Shown: piece after piece, positions 1 to 5,783 of the stretch
Layout of the letters: each line of letters begins with the position of its first letter
Position numbering within the stretch: position 1 is the first letter of the stretch
Assembly: GCA_964626885.1 (NCBI GenBank)
Contig: CAZVJA010000175.1
Coordinates: forward strand, 1 to 11,231
DNA length: 11,231 nucleotides
Direction: 5' to 3'
Source: CAZVJA01 sp964626885
GTDB lineage: Bacteria > Planctomycetota > Planctomycetia > Planctomycetales > Planctomycetaceae
Notes under the pieces: generated by a model
The model's input: the letters and a program-made list of their open reading frames with translations, nothing else
Database searches by the model: none
What the model was told of the DNA's origin: nothing
Made by a program: the position numbers and the translations under genes

Positions 1-1059
1 CTCGTAGTACACGTTTCGCTGCCGGGGGATGTAGCCGCATTCGCTAATCGCCCTCCGGATCGTGTCGAGGCTGAGGTAATAGACCGTGCCGGCCTGCGCC
101 ACGACGTTTTCCTCGATCATCAGGCTGCCCATATCGTTGGCACCAAAGAACAGCGCCACCTGCCCGATCTTCTCACCTTGTGTCACCCACGAGGATTGGA
201 TGTTCGGAAGGTTGTCGAGATAGAGCCGGCTGACGGCTTGCGTTTTCAGATATTCGAAGGCTCCGGCAGGCGGGACATCCGCCATGTCGGTGTTCTCCGG
301 TTGCATAGTCCAGCAGATGTACGCCGTGAAGCCCCCTGTTTCGTCCTGCAATTGACGCAACCGTTCGAGATGCTCGATTCGTTCCGCCAACGTCTCGATA
401 TGGCCGAACATCATCGTGGCGGATGAGCGTCCTCCCATTTCATGCCAGACACGATTGACGTTCAGCCAATCGTCGGTGAGCACCTTGCCGCGCGTGATTT
501 CCTTGCGGACTCGATCGACGAGAATCTCACCTCCTCCCCCCGGAAGGCTGCCGAGCCCCGCCGCCTTGAGACGTTCGAGCACAGTCTTCAGCGGGAGCTT
601 ACTGATCTTCGTGAAGTGGTAGATTTCCGGCGGACTGAAACCGTGGATGTTGACGTTCGGGAAGTGGGCTTTGATGTCCGCCAGCAGCTCCTCGTACCAT
701 TCGAGGGGGAGCTTCGGGTGCAGCCCCCCTTGCATCAGGATCTGGTCGCCGCCGAGTTCGACCGTTTCTTCGATTTTCTTGAGAAGCACTTCGCGTGAGA
801 GAACGTAAACCTCGGGGTGATCCGGCGGACGGTAGAACGCGCAGAAATCGCAGACGGCGGTGCAGGCGTTGGTGTAGTTGATGTTGCGGTCGATGTTGTA
901 AGTGCGGAACGGCTCCGGGTGCAGGCGGCGCGTGACGGCATCGGCCGCATGCCCGAGCGCAACAAGGTCGTGCGATTCGAGAAGCTGCAAGCCTTCTTCG
1001 GGCGTCAGGCGTTCTCCCGCCACCGCTTTGTCAAGCAGGGGCGCAATCTCGGAAGACAA
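1..1059 (-). CDS. mqnC: Cyclic dehypoxanthinyl futalosine synthase MqnC (radical SAM), 3' end cut by window edge
   Basis: This radical SAM enzyme cyclises dehypoxanthine futalosine in the futalosine pathway of menaquinone synthesis, in the cytoplasm. The reading frame is open from the window edge. About 353 residues are visible of a family length near 370, and the last ones seen (GYIPRQRNVYYE) are typical of the MqnC C-terminus, so little is missing. The [4Fe-4S] motif CX3CX2C is C66, C70 and C73 in NACTAVCDFCAFYR, followed by HPEVYVLS and QILMQGGLHP. Near the end are IQSSWVTQGEKIGQVAL and FFGANDMGSLMIEENVV. These blocks separate MqnC from its paralogue MqnE. I chose the TTG start at 1059 because AAGGAG lies six bases upstream and the encoded N-terminus (SSEIAPLLDKAVAGERLTPE) fits the family. 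An in-frame ATG at 1104 would overlap mqnA by 74 bases and has no clear ribosome site. At the chosen start the gene overlaps mqnA by 29 bases, which suggests one operon with coupled translation. The product call is near certain; the start is moderately certain. Confidence 0.95.
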   Translation of the reverse strand, partial: MSSEIAPLLDKAVAGERLTPEEGLQLLESHDLVALGHAADAVTRRLHPEPFRTYNIDRNINYTNACTAVCDFCAFYRPPDHPEVYVLSREVLLKKIEETVELGGDQILMQGGLHPKLPLEWYEELLADIKAHFPNVNIHGFSPPEIYHFTKISKLPLKTVLERLKAAGLGSLPGGGGEILVDRVRKEITRGKVLTDDWLNVNRVWHEMGGRSSATMMFGHIETLAERIEHLERLRQLQDETGGFTAYICWTMQPENTDMADVPPAGAFEYLKTQAVSRLYLDNLPNIQSSWVTQGEKIGQVALFFGANDMGSLMIEENVVAQAGTVYYLSLDTIRRAISECGYIPRQRNVYYE

Positions 1060-1849
1060 GTTCCACTCCTTCAGGGGCGAGCCCCAATCGAACCGACAAT
1101 TCATGAAACAGCCTCAGGCTGCTCCGTTCCGCCGATCCCAGTCGAAAATACAGATTGTCGTGCAAGTATCGCCGCGCCGTCTGCTCGCTGATTCCCACGA
1201 GCGGTGCTTCGCGCCGGGCAATCGCGTCCAGCTTTTGCAGTCCGGCGTCGCGGGCACGGCTCAGTGCATCTTCAATGGGGCCGAGTTCCGTGCCGGCACG
1301 CGTTGCCCACAACGCAAATACAAAGGGGAGGCCGGTCCACTTCAACCATTCTTCCCCCAGATCCCACGTGACGTGGAATGGCTCGTCGGGAGCATGCATC
1401 GCGCGGTCGCCGATGAGCAGCACCGCGTCCGCCTGTGTCGAACGGATGCTGTTTTCCAGCGGGAGGGTCTCGACCGTGGGAGTTACTCCGTATCGTTCCG
1501 CGAGGATCACTTGCGCGAGCGTCGCGCTCGTTCGCGAACCTCCGTCGAGCGCCAGGCGGCGAATTTCGCCCGGCTCCACGCGGCTGTACAGCTTAACGCT
1601 CATCACCGGGCCGCGCGTCGCGACGCAGGCATCCGAGACCACCTCGTAATCGGGATTCCGCAGGCACTCGATCGATGGAATCAGCGCGACGTCGAGCAGG
1701 CCAGCTTCGAGGTTGTCGGCCAGCCGGCTGGGATAATCGAGAATCAACTCCCCGTCGCCAATGAGATCCGCAAGCCCCTCGATCAGCGGCTTGGAATTTA
1801 GATAGTTGACAGCACCAATCCGGATTGGTCCTTCAATCTCCGCGGTCAT
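1031..1849 (-). CDS. mqnA: Chorismate dehydratase MqnA
   Basis: MqnA dehydrates chorismate to 3-[(1-carboxyvinyl)oxy]benzoate, the first committed step of the futalosine route to menaquinone. It is a soluble protein with a fold like periplasmic binding proteins. The 272-residue product matches the family's usual length. Visible signatures are RIGAVNYLNSKPL (residues 10-22), the block YPSRLADNLEAG-LLDVALIPSIE, the GPVMSVKLYS strand, and LALDGGSRTSATLAQVILAERYG. The C-terminal RLGLAPEGVEL is also typical. I use the ATG at 1849, which is preceded by a purine-rich GGGGGGAAG and sits just before the conserved core. A TTG at 1867 would add six residues and cannot be excluded. mqnC follows on the same strand with overlapping ends, so both early and late futalosine steps are expressed together. 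No mqnB, mqnD or mqnE is in the window. Confidence 0.94.
   Translation of the reverse strand: MTAEIEGPIRIGAVNYLNSKPLIEGLADLIGDGELILDYPSRLADNLEAGLLDVALIPSIECLRNPDYEVVSDACVATRGPVMSVKLYSRVEPGEIRRLALDGGSRTSATLAQVILAERYGVTPTVETLPLENSIRSTQADAVLLIGDRAMHAPDEPFHVTWDLGEEWLKWTGLPFVFALWATRAGTELGPIEDALSRARDAGLQKLDAIARREAPLVGISEQTARRYLHDNLYFRLGSAERSSLRLFHELSVRLGLAPEGVELVFRDCAPA
1066..1071 (-). promoter_or_regulatory. Shine-Dalgarno site deciding the mqnC TTG start
   Basis: The minus strand reads AAGGAG here, six bases before TTG at 1059, and lies inside the mqnA coding region. It is the best ribosome-binding site in the window and is the main reason for preferring the TTG over the ATG at 1104. Confidence 0.6.
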
Positions 1850-1921
1850 CGTGGCTTCCCCCCACAATCGAAACTGTCACTCATCCGCCAGTCCGTTCCA
1901 GAACCATGCGCGAGATGGCCG

Positions 1922-1930
1922 ATCATAACA
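1922..1930 (-). promoter_or_regulatory. Possible extended -10 promoter for mqnA-mqnC
   Basis: The minus strand reads TGTTATGAT, an extended -10 element (TG, one base, then TATGAT, five of six to consensus). It would give a leader of roughly 65 bases before the mqnA ATG. No good -35 hexamer is seen, as extended -10 promoters allow. This is a motif match only. Confidence 0.3.
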
Positions 1931-2166
1931 CGCCAAGCAAGACCCAGATTCCGGAAAGCGGGGCTGCTGACGACGCAACCCATTCGCACCCGGAAGATCA
2001 TCGTCATAGAATGCGAAATCGTGACCGGCGGTTCAAGCGAGCAGACGGCAGGAATTTGAGAACAGTCTCCGATCAGAAATACTCCCGAATACATCGATTT
2101 TGACTCATACTCCCTGAAAATAGAACCCGCAGGACCAGGCGGCGATTAACGCGTTTTTGATGTCGA

Positions 2167-2196
2167 TTGACCACGGTCGGACATGACGGTCAAAAT
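2167..2196 (+). promoter_or_regulatory. Possible sigma-70-like promoter for hom
   Basis: TTGACC at 2167-2172 (five of six to the -35 consensus) and CAAAAT at 2191-2196 (four of six to the -10 consensus) are separated by 18 bases. Transcription would start near 2203, giving a leader of about 110 bases before the hom ATG. Such matches occur by chance, so this is tentative. Confidence 0.28.
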
Positions 2197-2316
2197 AGCG
2201 GTGAAATTTCCGAGGTTTGTTCGTCGGTGTCCGCGGTAACGGTCGGTCGTGGATCTCCCCGTTTCCGCGAGCGCCGGCCTGCCGCTCTCCAATAGGCCGC
2301 TCCTGAAAGTTTGAAC

Positions 2317-3615
2317 ATGGCTCCGTTGAAAGTCGCGTTGATTGGAATGGGAACGGTCGGGAGCGGAGTCGCCCGGATTCTGCAGGAGAACGCCGACCGG
2401 ATCATTCGCCGAGCGGGGCGGCCGATCGAGATTCGCCGCGCGGTTGTCCGGGACACGAAAAAAGCCCGCGCTGCGAAGCTTCCGGCGGGCGTGCTCTCGA
2501 CCGATTTGCAGGGGGCGGTCTCTGACGAGCAGGTGGATGTCGTCGTCGAGCTGATGGGGGGCATTCACCCTGCTCGCGAGGTGGTGCTCTCTTCCCTCGA
2601 CAAGGGAAAAGATGTGGTCACCGCCAATAAGGCGTTGTTGTGCGAGCATGGTGACGAAATTTTCGACTTGGCCCGGCGGCAAGGCAAGTCGGTCTCGTTC
2701 GAAGCGGCCGTCGCCGGCGGGATTCCGATCATCGCAACCGTGGCACGTTCCATGACCGCCAACCAGATTGTCTCGATCGAGGCAATCCTCAACGGTACCA
2801 GCAATTACATCCTTACCGAAATGCTGACCAAGTCCCGCTCGTACGACGATGTGCTGGCCGAGGCGCAGAAGCTGGGCTACGCGGAAGCCGATCCCACGAT
2901 GGATGTCGATGGGACCGATGCCGCGCAGAAGCTGGTGATTCTCGCGCGGCTGGCGTTCGGCACCAAAGTCCGTCTGCCCGACTTCACCCGGCAGGGAATC
3001 GACTCGCTCGAGCTGGCGGATCTGAAATACGCGGACGAGCTCGGCTACACGGTGAAGCTGCTGGCGATCGCAAAGCTCGTCAATGGGCAACTGGAAATGC
3101 ACGTGCAGCCGACGCTTGTGCGGCAGGATCGTCCCATCGCGCAATGCGGCGGCGCGTTCAACATGATCTCGTTGGAAGGGGACGCGGTCGGCAAGACGTG
3201 GTACTCCGGCGCGGGGGCGGGGCAGATGCCGACCGCCTCAGCCGTTGTCGCGGATCTTATCGACGTCGCGACGGGGCGGGCCGCGCAAACTTTCGCGAGG
3301 CTCGACATGGGAGAGAGCGGCCCGGGCATTCCGCTGCAGCCGGCGGACGAGATAGCGAATCGGTACTACCTGCGTTTCAACGTGATCGACCGTCCGCACG
3401 TCTTCGCCGATATTGCGGACATTCTCGGCCGCAACGGCATCAGCTTGGCGTCGATCATTCAGCACGAAGCGCCGGAAGAGGCCGAGGAGTCAATTGTGCC
3501 GCTGGTGGTGATGACCCACCGCACCAGCCACGGCAAGCTGCGCGCGGCTGACCGGGAGTTGACCGGCCTCAATTCGCTCCGCGGCCCGTGGGTGAGCATG
3601 CCGGTGGCGGATTGA
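2317..3615 (+). CDS. hom: Homoserine dehydrogenase
   Basis: This enzyme reduces aspartate semialdehyde to homoserine with NAD(P)H, at the branch leading to threonine and methionine. The 432-residue product is the common monofunctional form. It has an N-terminal Rossmann domain with VALIGMGTVGSG (glycines 10, 12 and 15), then the ANKALL lysine motif and AAVAGGIPII. The catalytic/dimerisation domain contains ILNGTSNYIL and LGYAEADPTMDVDGTDAAQK. A C-terminal ACT domain begins near RYYLRFNVIDRPHVFADIADI and suggests allosteric control by an end product, probably threonine. I chose the ATG at 2317 over a TTG two codons upstream because it immediately precedes the first beta strand; neither has a strong ribosome site. 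No aspartokinase, thrB or thrC lies alongside, so the gene appears monocistronic. The function is very secure. Confidence 0.96.
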   Translation: MAPLKVALIGMGTVGSGVARILQENADRIIRRAGRPIEIRRAVVRDTKKARAAKLPAGVLSTDLQGAVSDEQVDVVVELMGGIHPAREVVLSSLDKGKDVVTANKALLCEHGDEIFDLARRQGKSVSFEAAVAGGIPIIATVARSMTANQIVSIEAILNGTSNYILTEMLTKSRSYDDVLAEAQKLGYAEADPTMDVDGTDAAQKLVILARLAFGTKVRLPDFTRQGIDSLELADLKYADELGYTVKLLAIAKLVNGQLEMHVQPTLVRQDRPIAQCGGAFNMISLEGDAVGKTWYSGAGAGQMPTASAVVADLIDVATGRAAQTFARLDMGESGPGIPLQPADEIANRYYLRFNVIDRPHVFADIADILGRNGISLASIIQHEAPEEAEESIVPLVVMTHRTSHGKLRAADRELTGLNSLRGPWVSMPVAD

Positions 3616-3717
3616 ACAACCGGCTAAGCATGAATCTCTGTGACGAGAATCTGTGTGCGCACGGGCGGGTTTTATTTTGATCGACGAATCGTGACTGGCG
3701 AATGAGGATGGTTCAAC

Positions 3718-4092
3718 GTGGAACCACGGAGATTGTCGACCTTACTGTCGCGAGCCCTGCGGTTGCGCTGCCCGCGTTGCGGCGGTGGGAAGTTGTTTTC
3801 GGGATGGTTCGCCATGTTCCCCGCCTGTCCGAGCTGCAAGCTGAAGTATGAGCGCGCCCCGGGTTACTTTTTGGGATCGACCTACATCAACTACGGCCTG
3901 ACGTCATTGCTGATGACAGCGACGTATGTCTCACTTCGGTTCGGTGTGGGATATGGAAATAGCGTTGTCATGCCGCCGCTGGTTCTGTTCGTGATCGCGT
4001 TTCCGCTTTTCTTTTTTCGTTATGCCCGCGCCCTGTGGCTGTCGTTCGATTTTTACTTCGACGCCTCGGGCTTTCCTCCGGACAGCGAGTGA
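3718..4092 (+). CDS. DUF983 family zinc-ribbon membrane protein
   Basis: The 124-residue product matches the DUF983 family, whose biochemical role is unknown. An N-terminal zinc ribbon has two CXXC pairs, C18/C21 in RCPRCGGGKLF and C37/C40 in CPSCKL, joined by the family's GWF-MFP segment. Then come YERAPGYFLGSTYINYG and two hydrophobic segments at about residues 54-74 and 82-100, the second ending in the conserved FRYARALWLSFD. The protein is therefore a small two-pass inner-membrane protein with a probable metal-binding head. The start is GTG at 3718: a stop lies in frame just upstream at 3703-3705, and GAGGA lies nine bases before the GTG. The gene is 102 bases downstream of hom. That gap contains a T-rich stretch but no clear hairpin, so read-through from hom is possible. 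The family call is secure; the function is not known. Confidence 0.9.
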   Translation: MEPRRLSTLLSRALRLRCPRCGGGKLFSGWFAMFPACPSCKLKYERAPGYFLGSTYINYGLTSLLMTATYVSLRFGVGYGNSVVMPPLVLFVIAFPLFFFRYARALWLSFDFYFDASGFPPDSE

Positions 4093-4240
4093 TTCCAACA
4101 ACAAATAAAGGTTGGATGTCGAACCAGCGAGAAGAATCTGTCGCGCTGGGCGGAATGCATCAGCTTTACACAAAAACAATGGAGCGAATCATTCCGCAGT
4201 ATTGCGTCCACCCTAAAACGTATGGTTGTCTGGTTTGTTC

Positions 4241-4266
4241 CATGCCCGCCTGAAGCTGCAGGCATG
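4241..4266. repeat. Hairpin with CATGCC / GGCATG arms
   Basis: CATGCC at 4241-4246 pairs with GGCATG at 4261-4266. After one C-A mismatch the inner GC and GC also pair, leaving an eight-base loop. There is no T run on either side, so it is not a standard intrinsic terminator. It may be a REP-like palindrome or a processing/termination structure at the end of one of the convergent transcripts. Confidence 0.5.
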
Positions 4267-4282
4267 CACCCTTGACGGAACC

Positions 4283-4410
4283 TTTTAGCAGCCCGTGAAA
4301 AACGAAGCCACGCGCGCCAGAGAAAAATGTCTGGCCCCCGAACACAGGGAATTTCTTGTAATTCCGGAGCACAGACATTCTTGTCTGTGCAATTTTCAAC
4401 GGGCTGTTAG
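4283..4410. mobile_element. Putative MITE-like element with terminal inverted repeats
   Basis: The left end reads TAGCAGCCCGTGAAAA (from 4286). The right end, read as its reverse complement, is TAACAGCCCGTTGAAAA (to 4409). They match apart from one substitution and one inserted base. The cores CAGCCCG and CGGGCTG are each flanked outside by TTAG (4285-4288 and 4407-4410), which could be a four-base target duplication; TA alone is another reading. The 128-base interior is non-coding. It contains two perfect hairpins, GGAATT/AATTCC at 4348-4365 and GCACAGACA/TGTCTGTGC at 4369-4390. This is the architecture of a miniature inverted-repeat element moved by a transposase encoded elsewhere. It could instead be a paired-terminator or REP-type structure; copy number in the genome would decide. 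Confidence 0.55.
4369..4390. repeat. Perfect 9-bp hairpin inside the MITE-like element
   Basis: GCACAGACA (4369-4377) and TGTCTGTGC (4382-4390) form a perfect nine-pair stem around a TTCT loop. It ends two bases before the right terminal repeat. It may be an interior structural part of the element or an independent REP-like unit. Confidence 0.6.
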
Positions 4411-4471
4411 CGTAGATGGACTACTACTTTTCGTACAAAGCTGGCGCCGCCCCCCGGTTTTGAAGCGCCGG

Positions 4472-5287
4472 CTACTGATGTGCCGGATCAGCATTTGCGC
4501 GAGCGGGGGCTTCCGCACTCCGTGTCGGCGCGAGTGCTGGCGCCGCGGCAGTCGCCGGAGCTCCGAAGGGGGTGACGATGGCGGTTTGCGTGCCGCCATA
4601 CAGCGGCCCATTCGACGCCCATTGCGATCCGGCGGTCGCTGCGTAAGGGTTGCTCAGCGCGGCGAGCCGCGATTGCACCTTTGGCTGGAAACGGTTGAAA
4701 GCGAGTGATCGCTGATACATCGTGGCGGCCTCCGCCGTGCGGCCCGTCTCCTGGTAAATTTGGCCCAGCTGAGCCGATGCAACGGGATGGTTCGGACGCA
4801 GCGCGAGAGCCTGCTGCAGCGCCTGCTCGGCGCCGGCCAGGTCTCCCGATTCACGCTTCAGCCACGCGGTTTCGATTTGGGCGCTAGCCGAGTAGGGCTG
4901 CGTGGCGACCCAGGTGGTGATCAGATTGTCGGCCTCCGCCTGACGTCCCTGCTCGCGCATCAATGATGCCAAGCCGTGATACGACGGCTGATGACTGGGG
5001 TTGATGGCCAAAGCACGTTGGTACGTTTGCTCTGCAGAGGCGATATCTCCCTGCTTCTTCATCGAAGCGGCGAGGTTATGCACGTAGCTGGCGTTGCGGG
5101 GATCATCGGCGACGGCGCGATGAACCTCCTGCCGCGCGGCGGTGTAATTTCCCTGGCGATAGAACATCGCTCCGCGCTGGTTGTTGACGTATCCGCTGGT
5201 TTGATTGCAGCCGCACAACGCGGCGGCGAAACAGGCGCTCAGGACGATCGAGAACGTCCCGGCGTAACGATGCGTCTGGGTACGCAT
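4472..5287 (-). CDS. TPR-repeat lipoprotein
   Basis: The 271-residue product starts with a lipoprotein signal: charged MRTQTHR, a hydrophobic stretch (residues about 11-24), and a lipobox-like LCGC with the putative lipidated cysteine at 27. Lipidation would anchor it on the outer face of a membrane. Residues from about 37 to 205 form roughly five tetratricopeptide repeats, for example FYRQGNYTAARQEVHRAV, KKQGDIASAEQTYQRALAI, ESGDLAGAEQALQQALAL and QETGRTAEAATMYQRSLAF, each followed by the usual DP, NP or RP turn. TPRs mediate protein binding, but the partner is unknown. The last 60 or so residues are Ala/Pro-rich and probably disordered. I chose the ATG at 5287 because it gives the signal peptide at once and has GGAG ten bases upstream. 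The frame stays open for another 375 bases upstream, but that translation looks non-coding. It is transcribed alone, convergent with DUF983. The protein type is clear; its role is not. Confidence 0.86.
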   Translation of the reverse strand: MRTQTHRYAGTFSIVLSACFAAALCGCNQTSGYVNNQRGAMFYRQGNYTAARQEVHRAVADDPRNASYVHNLAASMKKQGDIASAEQTYQRALAINPSHQPSYHGLASLMREQGRQAEADNLITTWVATQPYSASAQIETAWLKRESGDLAGAEQALQQALALRPNHPVASAQLGQIYQETGRTAEAATMYQRSLAFNRFQPKVQSRLAALSNPYAATAGSQWASNGPLYGGTQTAIVTPFGAPATAAAPALAPTRSAEAPARANADPAHQ

Positions 5288-5783
5288 TTGTACGCGGCTC
5301 CATATTACAAACGGGTAAGCCCGGCGGCGCGAACCGAAACAGCAAAGCCAGATTCGTTCGAGTATCGCCGGACGGCACACACGAGGCATGCCTGCGGGAA
5401 TGGGTCTTGCGAACAGAAAGGAGAACTTTGGAGTTGGGAGTTTTCCGCGAGTTTTCAGTTGCGGCGGCGTCGCGGGACGCAGCTGCGATTCGGGTAAAAA
5501 ACAGGCGGAAAACGCCGGTCGTGAGTGAAAGGATGCGGGACAATAGCGGCCGATGGAAATTGCTGCAAGACCATTTGCCGAAAAATCGGCAGAATCTGCG
5601 CCCGACGGTTCGGGATGCTCCGGGGATCGTGCATCGAACATGTCGCTACAAACCGGGAGCAACCGCGATTAGAATGGATTTGTTGCCGCCCCGCGGGCCT
5701 GTCGCGGCGATTGGGCCGGAGGTGGCGATCCCTCCAGATTCTTCCCATCGCGCGCTCCATAGATTCTCGATCACTGATCCCCG
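5288..5783. other. Divergent intergenic spacer between TPR lipoprotein and HAD-like genes
   Basis: These 496 bases separate two divergent genes. Open frames on both strands run through it, but they are extensions or shadows of the flanking genes with no domain of their own. The region contains a structured patch at 5440-5513 and a weak candidate -10 hexamer, TAGAAT at 5670-5675 on the plus strand, about 110 bases before the HAD-like ATG. Its -35 region is poor. No RNA gene or terminator was recognised. Confidence 0.45.
5440..5513. repeat. Inverted repeat with nested GC-rich hairpin
   Basis: GTTTTCCGC at 5440-5448 is perfectly complementary to GCGGAAAAC at 5505-5513. Between the arms, GCGTC and GACGC form a small hairpin with a GCGG loop. 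The patch sits between divergent genes, upstream of the TPR lipoprotein start. It could be an operator or a structured RNA leader, but a nine-base inverted repeat at this spacing may also be chance. Confidence 0.35.

Larger units (their letters stand above)
1850..2316. other. Divergent intergenic spacer between mqnA and hom
   Basis: These 467 bases separate divergently transcribed mqnA and hom and should hold both promoters; one candidate is listed for each direction. Short open frames cross the region on both strands, including a His- and Arg-rich one of about 66 codons from an ATG at 1903 on the plus strand. Their third-base composition is mixed, unlike the GC-rich third positions of the neighbouring genes, and none has a recognisable domain or a good ribosome site. 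I see no hairpin terminator, riboswitch or RNA gene. Confidence 0.5.
4093..4471. other. Non-coding stretch between convergent DUF983 and TPR genes
   Basis: These 379 bases lie between the ends of two convergent genes. The first part (to about 4240) has only a weak hairpin, TCCAAC at 4094-4099 with GTTGGA at 4111-4116, and a short open frame with no recognisable domain. The second part is dense in inverted repeats: a hairpin at 4241-4266 and the MITE-like element at 4283-4410, listed separately. No convincing gene was found. Confidence 0.6.

Noticed and set aside
902..1801. Long plus-strand open frame of 299 codons.
   Set aside because: It is antisense to mqnA and the start of mqnC, whose products match known families over their full length. 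Its translation is Arg/Gln-rich shadow sequence typical of GC-rich antisense frames.
1825..2103. Open frames on both strands across the mqnA upstream region (82-92 codons), including a His/Arg-rich plus-strand one from 1903.
   Set aside because: They overlap the mqnA start or its promoter region, lack a good ribosome site and a recognisable domain, and show mixed third-base composition unlike the neighbouring genes.
2146..3144. Minus-strand open frame of 332 codons.
   Set aside because: It is antisense to hom, which is conserved end to end. Its translation has no domain and looks like an antisense shadow.
3616..3717. Possible terminator between hom and DUF983 (GTGCGCAC palindrome followed by a T-rich run at about 3670-3678).
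   Set aside because: The palindrome leaves no room for a loop, and no complementary stem precedes the T-rich run closely enough for an intrinsic terminator.
4035..4253. Short plus-strand open frame of 72 codons running past the DUF983 stop.
   Set aside because: It starts inside DUF983 in another frame and has no domain or ribosome site. It ends in the hairpin at 4241-4266.
5288..5662. Upstream extension of the TPR lipoprotein frame.
   Set aside because: The extension would bury the signal peptide and lipobox 125 residues inside the protein, and its sequence has no family resemblance. The ATG at 5287 has GGAG upstream.
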